64,000 nucleotides of DNA from an uncultured Bacteroidales bacterium (GTDB taxonomy: Bacteria > Bacteroidota > Bacteroidia > Bacteroidales > UBA932). Position numbers and translations under genes: made by a program. Shown piece after piece: positions 14,685 to 24,921 of the stretch; the first letter of the stretch is position 1; every line of letters begins with the position of its first letter. Under the pieces are notes generated by a model, which saw only the letters and a list, made by a program, of their open reading frames with translations, ran no database searches and was not told the DNA's origin. The stretch is taken from positions 171,933 to 235,932 of the forward strand of contig ONII01000011.1 of assembly GCA_900317845.1 (NCBI GenBank), written 5' to 3'.

Positions 14685-17594
14685 ATGAACGACACTACCT
14701 CCCTCATGGCCAGGCGCATCCGCCGGATTCTGCTGGTCTGCAACAATTACGACAACTTCTCGCTGGAAGAGGACGGCCGGCTGGACATGCGCATCTCCCA
14801 CGAGTACGCAGAGCTCAACCTGAGCGGCCCGCCCGTCTTTGAACGGGCCTCCAGCACACGCGAGGCGCTGGAACGCGCCCAGGCCGGTGGCCGCTGGGAC
14901 CTGGTAATTACGCTCTACAATGTAGGCGAGGTAGATGTTTTTGACTTTGCCGCCCGGATGAAGGCCTTCGACGCCGTCACCCCGGTGGTGCTACTCACTT
15001 CCTTCTCCAAGGAGGTGTACCGGCAGCTGGAACGGCGGGACCTCAGCCACATCGACCATATCTTCAACTGGAACGGCAGCACAGACCTCATCATTGCCAT
15101 CATCAAGCTGCTGGAAGACAGCATGAACGCCCCGCAGGACATCCTCCAGGGCGGCGTGCAGTGCATTTTGCTGGTAGAAGATTCGGTCCGATATTACTCC
15201 ACCTACCTGCCGCTGCTGTACAAGCTGGTGCTTCAGCAAAACGTTGCTTCCGTGCGCGACGCCCTCAACGAGGACCAGCAGATTTTCCGCAAACGCGCCC
15301 GTCCCAAAATCCTGATGGCTACCAACTACGACGATGCCGTGGCGCTGTATAACCAGTATAAGGAGAACCTCCTGGGTGTGATTTCCGATATCGGCTTTGT
15401 GCTGCATCGGCACGACAAACCGGCGTTGGAAAAGCTGGATGCGGGTGTGGACCTTTGCAAAATGATCCGCCGGGAACTCCCCAAGATGCCCATCCTCATG
15501 CAAAGCTCGCAGGAGAGCATGCGCTCGGTGGCGGAAGGCCTCCGGGCCGGTTTCCTGATGAAACGCTCCAAGACGCTCACCCATGAGCTGTCGGAGTACA
15601 TTGGCCGGGAGTTTGGCTTTGGCGATTTTGTCGCCACGGACGCCAAGGGGCGTGAGAGCGCACGCGCACACGACCTGCAAGGGGCGGAGGAACTCATCGC
15701 CCGCCTGCCGGAAAGCCAGCTGGAGAAACTCCGGAGCAAGAATTACGTGTCCCGCTGGCTGCTGGCCCGGGGTATCTTCGAGGAAGGAAACGCCCTTAAG
15801 AATACCACCTTTGAAAGCACGGAAGCCTTCCGGGAAAGCGCCGTCACGCGCATCCACGAGTACCGGGTGAAACAGAGCCTGGGCGTAGTAGCCCGCTTCG
15901 ACCCGGCTACCTATAACGATACCATCTGGTTCTCCCGCCTGGGAGAGGGCTCCATTGGCGGCAAAGCCCGCGGCCTGGCCTTCCTGAACCACATCCTGTA
16001 CAAGTACAACCTCTACAGCGAATGGGACGGAGTACGGCTCACGGTGCCGCGCACGCTGGTGATTGCCACGGAATACTTCGACCGCTTTATCCTGGAAAAC
16101 GGCCTGCAATACGTAATCAATGCCGATATTTCGGACGCGGAGCTCCTCTCGGAGTTCGTATCGTCCAACCTGCCCTCAGAACTGACGGATGCCTTGCGGG
16201 CGTTTATCCGCGTGGTGCGGAAGCCGCTGGCCGTGCGGTCATCGTCCAAACTGGAAGATTCTTATTACCAGCCTTTTGCGGGCGTTTACTCCACCTACAT
16301 GATTCCGTCGGTGGAAAACGAAGACCAGCAGCTGCGCCTGCTGGCCAAAGCCATCAAGAGCGTCTATGCCAGCGTGTATTTTGCCGCTTCGCGTGGCTAT
16401 ATCACCGCCACGGCCAACGTCATCTCGGAAGAAAAGATGGCCATCATCCTGCAGGAGGTGTGCGGCAGCGAGGAGCAAGGCTTCTTCTTCCCCACCCTGT
16501 CCGGCGTGGCGCGCAGCGTGAATTTCTATCCCATCGGCTACGAAAAATCGGAGGAAGGCATTGTAAAGCTGGCCTACGGCCTGGGAAAAGCCGTGGTCGA
16601 TGGCGACCAGGTGCTCCGTTTCTCCCCGGCCTATCCCAAGCATGTGCTGCAGACATCGACCCCGGAACTTTGTATGCGGGAAACCCAGCAGGAGATGTAC
16701 GCCCTGAACCTGCAGCCGGAAAAATTCAAAACCTCCGTGGATGATGCCGTGAACCTGGAGCGCATCCAAGTAAGCGACTGCGAGCGTTTTGCCTCGTTCC
16801 AGAAAGTGTGCTCCACCTACGACTACGAAAACCAGCGCATGGTAGATTCGCCCTTCGCCAAGGGTCCCAAGGCCATCACCTTCGCCCATGTGCTGCGCTA
16901 CGGGACGTTTCCGCTGGCGCCCATCGTGCAGCGGCTCCTGGATATTTGCACCACCGAAATGCAGGGCAGCGTGGAGCTGGAATTTGCAGCAGACCTTTCA
17001 ACGGGCATATTCAACGCCCTGCAAATCAGGCCCATATCGTCCGACAGCCTGCAAGCGGATGTGGACTGGCGAAACATCGACTGTTCCGGTGCGCTCATCA
17101 CCTCGGAGAGCGCCCTGGGCACCGGCTGGCTGGAAGGCCTGCAGGACGTGGTGTACCTGAAGGCATCGGCCTTTGACAAAATGAAAACCGTGGAAATGGC
17201 TCAGGAACTGCGTGCGCTCAATGCCCAGTTCCGCGCGGCCGGCAAACAATACGTCCTCATTGGTTTTGGCCGATGGGGATCCAGCATCCCCACCCTGGGC
17301 GTTCCGGTAGCCTGGAGCGACATTTCCGAGGCCCGCGTGCTGGTGGAATGCGCCCTGCCGGATTTCCGCGTGGACCCTTCCCAGGGCACACACTTCTTCC
17401 AGAACCTCACCTCCTTCAACGCAGGCTACGTGAATGTGGATCCGTATTCCCGTCGCGGGGACGCCATGGACCTTTCCGCCCTGGACGCCCTCCCCGCCGC
17501 TTACGAAACACCCTGGCTCCGCCACGTGCGCGTGGACGCTCCTATGACGGTCTGCGTAGACGGCCGTGAAGGCCGCGCGGTGATCAAACTTTAG
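14685..17594 (+). CDS. Receiver-like / PEP-pyruvate-binding (PPDK_N) domain protein
   Basis: This 969-residue protein appears to combine a degenerate receiver-like domain (about 8-150, without a clear phospho-acceptor), a second receiver domain (about 158-330) with the acidic pair in LLVEDS (about 165), an Asp in VISDIG (about 235), MQSS and MKRSK, and an ATP-grasp PEP/pyruvate-binding domain (about 420-800). The last shows GSIGGKARGLAFL and VRSSSKLEDSYYQPFAGVYS. The phospho-histidine swivel and the catalytic barrel of PEP synthase or pyruvate phosphate dikinase are absent. A role linking carbon flux to gdhA is inferred only from the shared operon. Confidence 0.82.
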   Translation: MNDTTSLMARRIRRILLVCNNYDNFSLEEDGRLDMRISHEYAELNLSGPPVFERASSTREALERAQAGGRWDLVITLYNVGEVDVFDFAARMKAFDAVTPVVLLTSFSKEVYRQLERRDLSHIDHIFNWNGSTDLIIAIIKLLEDSMNAPQDILQGGVQCILLVEDSVRYYSTYLPLLYKLVLQQNVASVRDALNEDQQIFRKRARPKILMATNYDDAVALYNQYKENLLGVISDIGFVLHRHDKPALEKLDAGVDLCKMIRRELPKMPILMQSSQESMRSVAEGLRAGFLMKRSKTLTHELSEYIGREFGFGDFVATDAKGRESARAHDLQGAEELIARLPESQLEKLRSKNYVSRWLLARGIFEEGNALKNTTFESTEAFRESAVTRIHEYRVKQSLGVVARFDPATYNDTIWFSRLGEGSIGGKARGLAFLNHILYKYNLYSEWDGVRLTVPRTLVIATEYFDRFILENGLQYVINADISDAELLSEFVSSNLPSELTDALRAFIRVVRKPLAVRSSSKLEDSYYQPFAGVYSTYMIPSVENEDQQLRLLAKAIKSVYASVYFAASRGYITATANVISEEKMAIILQEVCGSEEQGFFFPTLSGVARSVNFYPIGYEKSEEGIVKLAYGLGKAVVDGDQVLRFSPAYPKHVLQTSTPELCMRETQQEMYALNLQPEKFKTSVDDAVNLERIQVSDCERFASFQKVCSTYDYENQRMVDSPFAKGPKAITFAHVLRYGTFPLAPIVQRLLDICTTEMQGSVELEFAADLSTGIFNALQIRPISSDSLQADVDWRNIDCSGALITSESALGTGWLEGLQDVVYLKASAFDKMKTVEMAQELRALNAQFRAAGKQYVLIGFGRWGSSIPTLGVPVAWSDISEARVLVECALPDFRVDPSQGTHFFQNLTSFNAGYVNVDPYSRRGDAMDLSALDALPAAYETPWLRHVRVDAPMTVCVDGREGRAVIKL

Positions 17595-17641
17595 CCGTGT
17601 TCGTGACAGTTAAGTAATTGAAAATCAAAACATTCCCATAC

Positions 17642-17670
17642 AATCCTCGTTCGAATTTTGAACGAGGATT
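17642..17670. terminator. Hairpin between convergent genes
   Basis: AATCCTCGTTC and GAACGAGGATT form a perfect 11-bp stem with a 7-nt loop, followed by AT-rich DNA rather than a clean T run. It probably serves both the gdhA operon and the FAD-protein/tsaD operon. A hairpin with the same AATCCTCG base recurs at 41353-41381. Confidence 0.65.
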
Positions 17671-17694
17671 ATATTATAATATATTGTGTTTCAG

Positions 17695-19254
17695 CTATTT
17701 AAGTGCCACGGCATTTGCAGCAGCAATGGCGCAGTTGATGCCGTCCAGGGCGGAGGAAACAATGCCGCCGGCGTAACCGGCGCCTTCCCCGCAGGGATAC
17801 AGGCCGGGAACGTCCACATGCTCCAGGGTTTCCGGGTTGCGCGGGAGGCGGACCGGAGAAGAAGTGCGGGACTCCACACCCAGCAGCAGCGCGTCGTTGG
17901 TGTAGTAACCGCGCATGCCCCTTTCCACCATGGGAAACACTTTCCGCAAACGGGAAGCCACATGCTCCGGCAGCAGTTCATGCAGCGGGGCCGATACCGT
18001 TCCGGGATGATAAGAAGTCTTGGGTAAGTCCTTGGATACCAGACCTCTGCAGAAGTCTTTCATGCGCTGGGCAGGTGCTGTGAAAGGATGCTTGGCGCCA
18101 TGCTCCTGCGCATAGCGGTACATGGCCCGCTCCACATCGCGCTGGAAATCCATCAGGGCAAACGGACCGGTATACTGCTCCGGCTGGTCCCCGGGTTCAA
18201 TCTGCACCACCACACCGGCATCGGCCCATTTGGAATTGCGGGCCGCGTTGGACATGCCGTTGAGGACCACCGTCTCCGACTCAGTGGAAGAAGGAACCAG
18301 AATACCGCCCGGGCACATGCAGAAGGAGAACACGCCGCGGCCGTCTACCTGCTGCACAAAGGAATATTCCGCCGTTGGCATAAACGGCTGATACTTACCA
18401 TGATACCGAATCTGGTTCAAGAGCCACTGCGGGTGCTCCACCCGCACGCCCAGGGCAAATCCCTTGGCTTCCAGCGCCCAGCCTTTGGCCTGGAAAAGTT
18501 CATAGATATCCCGTGCCGAATGGCCCGTTGCCAGGATCACCTGGGAGGCCGTATAAATCGTCGACCCACAGTGCACATCAAAGCCGCCATCGGCCTGGCG
18601 AACAATGTCCGTCACCCGTGCGTCAAAATGGTATTCCCCGCCATGCGCCTCGATGCACTGGCGAATGTTTTTCACCACCTCCGGCAGTTTGTCCGTGCCG
18701 ATATGCGGATGCGCATCAATCAGAATGTCCGGATGCGCGCCAAAGGCCACCAGTTGGTGCAGCACCTCCCGGATATCGCCCCGCTTGGAAGAACGTGTAT
18801 ACAGCTTTCCGTCGCTGAAGGCACCGGCACCGCCTTCCCCGTAGCAATAATTGGAATCCGGATCCAGCACGCCCTCCGTGGAAAGCCGCGCCATGTCCAC
18901 TTTGCGACGCTCCACATCTTTTCCCCTTTCCAGGACGATGGGCTTCAAGCCCAGCTGGAGAAGCTTGAGGGCGGCAAACATGCCTGCAGGCCCCGCCCCC
19001 ACCACAATCACGGGACGAGCCTCATGCACATCCAGGTAAGGAGCCACGCGATACGGCTCATAAGGCTCGTTGTCCCGATAGGCCTGCACACGGTAGCGGT
19101 ACAGGATATCCTGCCGGGCGTCAATGCTCCGGCGGGTTACTTCCACATGCCCCACTTTCTCCGGCTTTACACCCAGCGCCTTGGCCGCCGCCTCACGGAG
19201 CTGCGCGTCCGTAAGCGGCTTGCCTATTTTCTGTGCTATCTCGAATTCTTTCAT
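17695..19254 (-). CDS. FAD-dependent oxidoreductase (COG2509 type)
   Basis: The 519-residue protein has an N-terminal domain with LREAAAKALGVKPEKVGHVEV, then the FAD-binding motif VGAGPAGMFAALKLLQLG near 80-100, GEGGAGAFSDGKLYTRS, and C-terminal GLYPCGEGAGYAGGIVSSALDG. This architecture matches a widespread but uncharacterised group of FAD dehydrogenases; the electron acceptor and substrate are unknown. It is probably co-transcribed downstream of tsaD (6-nt gap). Confidence 0.85.
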   Translation of the reverse strand: MKEFEIAQKIGKPLTDAQLREAAAKALGVKPEKVGHVEVTRRSIDARQDILYRYRVQAYRDNEPYEPYRVAPYLDVHEARPVIVVGAGPAGMFAALKLLQLGLKPIVLERGKDVERRKVDMARLSTEGVLDPDSNYCYGEGGAGAFSDGKLYTRSSKRGDIREVLHQLVAFGAHPDILIDAHPHIGTDKLPEVVKNIRQCIEAHGGEYHFDARVTDIVRQADGGFDVHCGSTIYTASQVILATGHSARDIYELFQAKGWALEAKGFALGVRVEHPQWLLNQIRYHGKYQPFMPTAEYSFVQQVDGRGVFSFCMCPGGILVPSSTESETVVLNGMSNAARNSKWADAGVVVQIEPGDQPEQYTGPFALMDFQRDVERAMYRYAQEHGAKHPFTAPAQRMKDFCRGLVSKDLPKTSYHPGTVSAPLHELLPEHVASRLRKVFPMVERGMRGYYTNDALLLGVESRTSSPVRLPRNPETLEHVDVPGLYPCGEGAGYAGGIVSSALDGINCAIAAANAVALK

Positions 19255-19260
19255 ACCACG

Positions 19261-20283
19261 CTAAAAATCCGCCATGCGGGAGACGGGGGCCACATCCAGC
19301 GGGGTGCGGACACCGGCCTTGTACTGGAACCAGCCGGCCACGGCAATCATGGCGGCGTTATCCGTAGTAAACTTGAACTCAGGCAGATATACATTCCAGT
19401 GACGCCTGGCGCCCTCCTCCAGCATGCGCTGCCTGAGGCCGCTGTTGGCAGACACGCCGCCGCCGATGGTGATTTCCCGGATACGGGTTTCCTTGGCGGC
19501 GCGGATGAGTTTACCCATGAGCACGTCAATAAGGGTTTTCTGGAAACTGGCGCACAAATCCTCCTTGTTCTTTTCCAGGAAATCCGAATCCAGGGCCATC
19601 TGGTCCCGGACAAAATACAGGAGCGAAGTTTTTACGCCCGAGAAACTGTAGTCCAGTCCCGGGATATTGGGTTTGGCAAACTGGAACCGCTCCGGGTCCC
19701 CCTGCTTAGCCAGCCGGTCAATCACCGGCCCGCCCGGATAGCCCAAGCCCAGCATTTTGGAACATTTGTCGAAGGCCTCCCCTACGGCATCGTCAATGGT
19801 TTGGCCCAGGATGTCGTAGGACAGCGGGCTGTTCACCCGCACAATCTGGGAATTGCCGCCGGAAACCAGCAGGCACAGGTACGGGAACGACGGCTCCCGC
19901 ACGGGGACGCCTTCCTGCCGCACAAAACCGGCCAGGATGTGCCCCTGCAGATGATTGACCATCACCATGGGAATGTCCAGGGAAAGGGACAGCGCCTTGG
20001 CGAAGGATGTCCCCACCAGGAGCGAGCCCAGCAGTCCCGGGCCGCGGGTAAAGGCAATGGCCGTGAGTTCCTCCGCCGCCACGCCGGCCTTCCGCAGCGC
20101 CTCCGATACCACGGGGACGATGTTTTGCTCATGCGCCCGCGACGCCAGTTCCGGCACCACGCCACCAAAGTCCTTGTGCACCTGCTGTGAGGCAATCACA
20201 TTGGACAGCAGCACGCCGTCCCGAATGACGGCCGCCGAGGTGTCGTCACACGAAGATTCTATTCCCAGTATAATGTCTGCCAT
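19261..20283 (-). CDS. tsaD: tRNA N6-adenosine threonylcarbamoyltransferase
   Basis: TsaD transfers threonylcarbamoyl from its AMP adduct to A37 of ANN-decoding tRNAs (t6A). The 340-residue protein starts MADIILGIESSCDDTSAAV, with the metal-binding His residues in ELASRAHEQNI and the motif LCLLVSGGNSQI. The ATG at 20283 fits the family; another in-frame ATG lies at 20292. mtaB, whose product methylthiolates t6A, lies 5 kb away. Confidence 0.95.
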   Translation of the reverse strand: MADIILGIESSCDDTSAAVIRDGVLLSNVIASQQVHKDFGGVVPELASRAHEQNIVPVVSEALRKAGVAAEELTAIAFTRGPGLLGSLLVGTSFAKALSLSLDIPMVMVNHLQGHILAGFVRQEGVPVREPSFPYLCLLVSGGNSQIVRVNSPLSYDILGQTIDDAVGEAFDKCSKMLGLGYPGGPVIDRLAKQGDPERFQFAKPNIPGLDYSFSGVKTSLLYFVRDQMALDSDFLEKNKEDLCASFQKTLIDVLMGKLIRAAKETRIREITIGGGVSANSGLRQRMLEEGARRHWNVYLPEFKFTTDNAAMIAVAGWFQYKAGVRTPLDVAPVSRMADF

Positions 20284-20304
20284 ACGCTCCATGAAAAAAT
20301 TTCG

Positions 20305-20336
20305 ATTGCAAAGATAGTAATAAATTACTATTTTTG
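20305..20336. promoter_or_regulatory. Back-to-back divergent promoters, tsaD / tamB
   Basis: Minus -7 TATCTTTG (20316 to 20309) and plus -7 TATTTTTG (20329-20336) are 12 bp apart. ATTG (20305-20308) abuts the minus box and serves as plus -33 at 20-bp spacing. tamB starts 8 nt beyond its box. Confidence 0.72.
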
Positions 20337-20343
20337 TAGATTA

Positions 20344-23300
20344 ATGAGACGCGTCGTCAAAATATTGGCATGGCTGCTGGGCCTGCTGTTCCTGCTCATC
20401 CTGGCAGGGCTCGTGGCCATTCAGTCGCCGCGGGTGCAAACCTTCATCACCAACCAGGTGGTGGAGCGCCTGCGGGACCGGATAGACGCAGACCTGGATA
20501 TCGGCCTGGTTACCCTGCGCCCCTTCGACGCCATCGTCCTCCACGATATTGTCCTGAAAGACCCTGCGCCGGTAGTGAGCGGCATGGATACACTGGGCCG
20601 CATAGACAACCTGACGGTCAAATTCAACCTCATGGGCCTGTTCCGGGACAGCGGCGTGCATGTGCGGCGCCTCAAACTGGACGGCGGCGTGTTCAACCTT
20701 TCCATCGAACCGGACGAGGAGAGCCCCATCGGCACCACCATGAACCTGTACCGCGTGTTCCGCATCCAGCCCAAGGAGAGCGAGGAGTCTTCGGGGTGGG
20801 GCAATCTTGTCAGCGCCAAATACGTGGAGGTGAGCAACTTCACCTTCCGCTATGCCAGCGTTGAAAACGCGCTGAATATGCTTGCGAACGGCCTCTTCTA
20901 TGCAGAGGGTTCCATCAACTGGAACGACTTCACCGTGCACGTGGAGGACCTGGTGGCCGGCAACCTGGCGGTCAAAGACAACCTCATCACCGGCGAAGTG
21001 CAGCGTCTCATCGCCCGGGAAACCAGCTCCGGTTTCCGCATTGGCATGGCATCGGCCCAGCGCGTACAAGTGGGCGAGAAAAACGTCACCATCGACGGCC
21101 TGCACCTGCAGAGCGACCACACGGACGCCCACCTGAGCCGCTTCATCATGGACGGCGCCATTGCCGATTACGCCGACTTCATCCACAAAATCCGCCTGGA
21201 TGCGTACATTGCGGACGGTTCCGTCATCTCCATGCCCACCATCCGCTATTTTGCCGACGGCCTGGGCGGCATCAGTTTCGAAGGCCGCCTCCGCGGGCAC
21301 GTGAGCGGCACGGTGGACCACTTTCAACTGGAAGCCCTCCGCATCGAGGACGACCACCACGACGTGCAGCTGCGCGGCCATGGCAGCATCACCGGCCTTC
21401 CGGATATAGAAAACACCCTGTTCCAAATGCAACTGGAAGAGCTCCGCTTCTCGATGGCCGGGCTGGGCGGATTCATCCGGTCCTGGGCGCCCGAGACCAA
21501 CCTGGACCTAAAGAAACTGGCCCGCGGAGAGCACTTCAACTTCATCGGCCAGCTGGACGGCACCCTGGACAACATGAAAGTCAAAGGCCATTTCCGCTCC
21601 CGCATAGGGCGCGTCCGGGCCGATGCCACCTTGAAAAATATCATCAATACCCACGCTCCCATCGTCATTGGCGGAGCCATTGAGACGGAGGATTTGCACC
21701 TGGGGCGCCTGCTGGACACCCCGTCGCTGGGCCCGCTTACCATGAAAAGCGGCCTGGAGGCCACCCTGGACAATAAAATCCATGTCCGGCTGGATTCCCT
21801 CCATATTTCCCACCTGCAAGCCCTGGAATACGACTATTCGGACCTGTCGGCCGTGGGCGTGTACAACGAAGACTCCTTCGACGGACGCATCATCGCCGCC
21901 GATCCCAACCTGAATTTCCTCTTCCAGGGCACCTTCAACCTGTCCCGCAATACGCAGAATGCCGTATACCGTTTCTTCGCCTCGCTGGGCTATGCAGACC
22001 TCTACGCCCTGCATCTGGATAACCGTCCGCACTCCAAAGTCAGCTTCCAGGCATCGTCCAACATCCTGCGCACGGAAACGCGGGACCTGCTGGGAGACCT
22101 CCGCCTAAGCAACATCTGGCTGGAAAGCGAAACCGGCCGGGACGAACTGGGCGACGTTGTGGTGAAGGCCCATGCCAACGACAATGTGAGCCGCATCCGC
22201 CTGGAATCCGGCTTCCTGGATGGCACCTACGTGGGCGATGCCGCCCCGGCCCGCTTCCTCAATGACCTCAAATACCTGGTAGTGCATCGGGATGTACCGG
22301 CCCTGCTGGAAAAAGCGCCGGAGCCGTGGGAAGGCGCCTCTTACAACCTGGAGATGAACGTGAAAGGTTCGCAGCTGCTGTGGAATTTCCTGGTGCCCGG
22401 CCTGTATCTGGAGAAAAACACCCGCCTGGCCCTGAATGTGGACAAAGCGGGCCTGGTCACCGCGCAGGTAAAATCCGGGCGCATTGCCTACAACGACAAA
22501 TTCGTCAAGGACCTGCAACTGGACTTTGACAACGGCAACGCCGTGCAAACAGCCTCGCTCACCGGCAAGCAAATCTCCCTTTCCGGCGCACAAATCCTGA
22601 ACAACCGCATTTCCCTGTTTGCCGACAACAACCAGGTGGGCTTTGGTTACACCTTCGACAATGAAGACCAGGAAAGCACCCATGCCGAGCTCTACCTTTC
22701 CGGAGACCTAGACCGGGACGAGGACGGTCTTACGGTGAGCGCCCGCGCCCTGCCGTCCAACATTTACTACAAAGGCAACGGCTGGGGTATCTCCAGCGGT
22801 GAAATCCGTTACCGCAGCAAAGACTTCTCCGTAGAACGGCTCATGGCCCGCCACGACGACGAAATCCTGCTGGTAGACGGCGTCCTTTCTCCGGACCGCA
22901 CCGACACGCTCGCCATCACCATGGAGAAATTCGACATCGGCCTTCTCAATACCCTGAGCGGCTTACTGCCCGCCCTGGAAGGCCACGCAACCGGCAAAGC
23001 CCTGTTGCTCTCCCCCACGGCGCCTTCCATCGGCCTTGTGGCCAACATCCAGTGCGACTCCACCTATATCGCCGGCCAGCGGATGGGCCAGCTGAGTATC
23101 GGAAGCAATTGGGACGAGACCGACAAACGCTTCAACCTGGAAGTGACGAACCTCCTGGCCGGGAAACACAACATCCACGCCAGCGGGTTCCTGCGGCCCT
23201 CCGACGGTGCCATCCGGGCTGCCGCCCACATGGACCGCTTCAACATGGGGTACGCCGCACCGTTCCTGAAAGATGTCTTTGCCCAGTTCGGCGGTTTCCT

Positions 23301-24921
23301 CAGCGGAGACGTCGGGCTGGACGGAACTCTGGAACAGCCGCACGTAAACAGTAGCGGCCTCAGGCTGGACGATGGCCTGCTCCAGGTCGATTTCACCCGG
23401 GTAAGCTACCATGTTTCCGGTCCGCTTTCCCTGGACGACAAAGGCCTGCATTTCCGGCAGCTGCAGATTACGGACGGGCTGGACGGAAGCGGCACCGTGC
23501 AGGGCAGCCTCCTGATGAGCGGATTCAGGAACCTGGCCCTGGATACCCACTTGCAGCTCAAAGACATGAAGGTGGTGGAAATCCCCCGCGGCATGAATCC
23601 GCTCCTATACGGAACCGCTACCGCCAGCGGCACAGCCTCCATTACCGGCCCGCTGAGCCGAATCCTGCTGGATGTAAACGCCACCACCACCCGCAGCGGC
23701 GACATGCATATCTCCCTGGACGGAAGCGCCGAAGACCGCTCCAGGGAAATGCTCCGCTTCCGCCTGGCGCCCGAGGAGAGCGACCGCGACCCTTATGAGG
23801 TCATGATGGCCGCCCATACCCAGGAACAGGCCCAGAGCGACCTCCAGCTCAAACTCCGCATCCGCGCCACCGAGCAGATGCAACTGACGGTCGATGTAGA
23901 TGCCGAGTCCTCCCTGAACGCCCGCGGAAGCGGCATCATCGACATTGACAGCCGGCTCTCGCAGGGCACCTTCTCCCTCAACGGAGACTATGCCATCTCG
24001 CAGGGAACGTTCCTGTTCTCGGCCATGAACCTGGTCACCCGCAAATTCACCATCCAGGACGGCAGCACCATCCGCTTCAACGGCGACGTCATGAATACGG
24101 ACCTCAACGTGCATGGCCTGTACACCACCAAAGCCAGCCTGTCCAACTTACTGGCCGATGGCAGTGCCGGCAACCGCCGCACCGTGAACTGCGGCATCAC
24201 CATCACCGGCCGGCTGAGCAATCCGGAGATGAATTTCAGCATTGACATCCCGGACCTGAACCCCGCCACACAGGCACAGGTGGATGCAGCCCTGAACACG
24301 GTGGACAAGGTGCAGAAGCAGTTCATTTACCTGCTCATCGCCAGCAACTTCCTGCCCAGCGAAGAATCCGGCATCACCACCGCCGGCGGTTCCAATGTGC
24401 TGTTCTCCAATGTATCCAGCATCATGTCGGGCCAAATCAACAACATTTTCCAGAAACTGAACATCCCGCTGGACATGGGCCTGAACTACCAGACCACCCA
24501 GGCGGGCAGCAATATCTTCGATGTGGCCCTGAGCACGCAGCTGTTCAACAACCGCGTCATCGTGAACGGAACGGTGGGCAACAAGAAGCAGATTGACGGC
24601 ACCTCCACCAACGAGGTCGTGGGCGACATTGACATAGAGGTTAAACTGAACCGGAGCGGCTCCATCCGCGTCAAGGCGTTCTCCCACTCGGCCGACCAAT
24701 ACACCTCGTACCTGGACAACAGCCAGCGGCACGGGGTGGGCTTCTCCTACCAGCGGGACTTCAATTCCTTCTGGGCCTTCCTGCGCACCCTCTTTATGGG
24801 GCAGAAGAAACGCGAGGCCCTCATGTCGCAGGATATGCTGGAAGTGGGACAACACCATGTGTACTCCGTACGCGAAGACGGAAAAATTCAGCAACAGGAA
24901 GAAGAAGACGATAAAAAATGA
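20344..24921 (+). CDS. tamB: Translocation and assembly module TamB-like protein
   Basis: This is a 1525-residue protein with one N-terminal membrane anchor (about 6-26), a long beta-rich middle of AsmA/TamB-type repeats, and a C-terminal DUF490 domain with SRLSQGTFSLNGDYAISQGTF and VQKQFIYLLIASNFLPSEES. TamB-like proteins span the periplasm and are implicated in outer-membrane protein assembly and phospholipid transport. The ATG lies 8 nt after a -7 box. It overlaps the next gene by 4 bp and heads a long plus-strand run to 30552. The tsaD/tamB divergent pair appears common in Bacteroidales, from memory. Confidence 0.9.
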   Translation: MRRVVKILAWLLGLLFLLILAGLVAIQSPRVQTFITNQVVERLRDRIDADLDIGLVTLRPFDAIVLHDIVLKDPAPVVSGMDTLGRIDNLTVKFNLMGLFRDSGVHVRRLKLDGGVFNLSIEPDEESPIGTTMNLYRVFRIQPKESEESSGWGNLVSAKYVEVSNFTFRYASVENALNMLANGLFYAEGSINWNDFTVHVEDLVAGNLAVKDNLITGEVQRLIARETSSGFRIGMASAQRVQVGEKNVTIDGLHLQSDHTDAHLSRFIMDGAIADYADFIHKIRLDAYIADGSVISMPTIRYFADGLGGISFEGRLRGHVSGTVDHFQLEALRIEDDHHDVQLRGHGSITGLPDIENTLFQMQLEELRFSMAGLGGFIRSWAPETNLDLKKLARGEHFNFIGQLDGTLDNMKVKGHFRSRIGRVRADATLKNIINTHAPIVIGGAIETEDLHLGRLLDTPSLGPLTMKSGLEATLDNKIHVRLDSLHISHLQALEYDYSDLSAVGVYNEDSFDGRIIAADPNLNFLFQGTFNLSRNTQNAVYRFFASLGYADLYALHLDNRPHSKVSFQASSNILRTETRDLLGDLRLSNIWLESETGRDELGDVVVKAHANDNVSRIRLESGFLDGTYVGDAAPARFLNDLKYLVVHRDVPALLEKAPEPWEGASYNLEMNVKGSQLLWNFLVPGLYLEKNTRLALNVDKAGLVTAQVKSGRIAYNDKFVKDLQLDFDNGNAVQTASLTGKQISLSGAQILNNRISLFADNNQVGFGYTFDNEDQESTHAELYLSGDLDRDEDGLTVSARALPSNIYYKGNGWGISSGEIRYRSKDFSVERLMARHDDEILLVDGVLSPDRTDTLAITMEKFDIGLLNTLSGLLPALEGHATGKALLLSPTAPSIGLVANIQCDSTYIAGQRMGQLSIGSNWDETDKRFNLEVTNLLAGKHNIHASGFLRPSDGAIRAAAHMDRFNMGYAAPFLKDVFAQFGGFLSGDVGLDGTLEQPHVNSSGLRLDDGLLQVDFTRVSYHVSGPLSLDDKGLHFRQLQITDGLDGSGTVQGSLLMSGFRNLALDTHLQLKDMKVVEIPRGMNPLLYGTATASGTASITGPLSRILLDVNATTTRSGDMHISLDGSAEDRSREMLRFRLAPEESDRDPYEVMMAAHTQEQAQSDLQLKLRIRATEQMQLTVDVDAESSLNARGSGIIDIDSRLSQGTFSLNGDYAISQGTFLFSAMNLVTRKFTIQDGSTIRFNGDVMNTDLNVHGLYTTKASLSNLLADGSAGNRRTVNCGITITGRLSNPEMNFSIDIPDLNPATQAQVDAALNTVDKVQKQFIYLLIASNFLPSEESGITTAGGSNVLFSNVSSIMSGQINNIFQKLNIPLDMGLNYQTTQAGSNIFDVALSTQLFNNRVIVNGTVGNKKQIDGTSTNEVVGDIDIEVKLNRSGSIRVKAFSHSADQYTSYLDNSQRHGVGFSYQRDFNSFWAFLRTLFMGQKKREALMSQDMLEVGQHHVYSVREDGKIQQQEEEDDKK

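Noticed and set aside
14685..17594. Pyruvate phosphate dikinase or PEP synthase
   Set aside because: Only the N-terminal PEP/pyruvate-binding domain is present; the phospho-histidine and TIM-barrel domains are missing.
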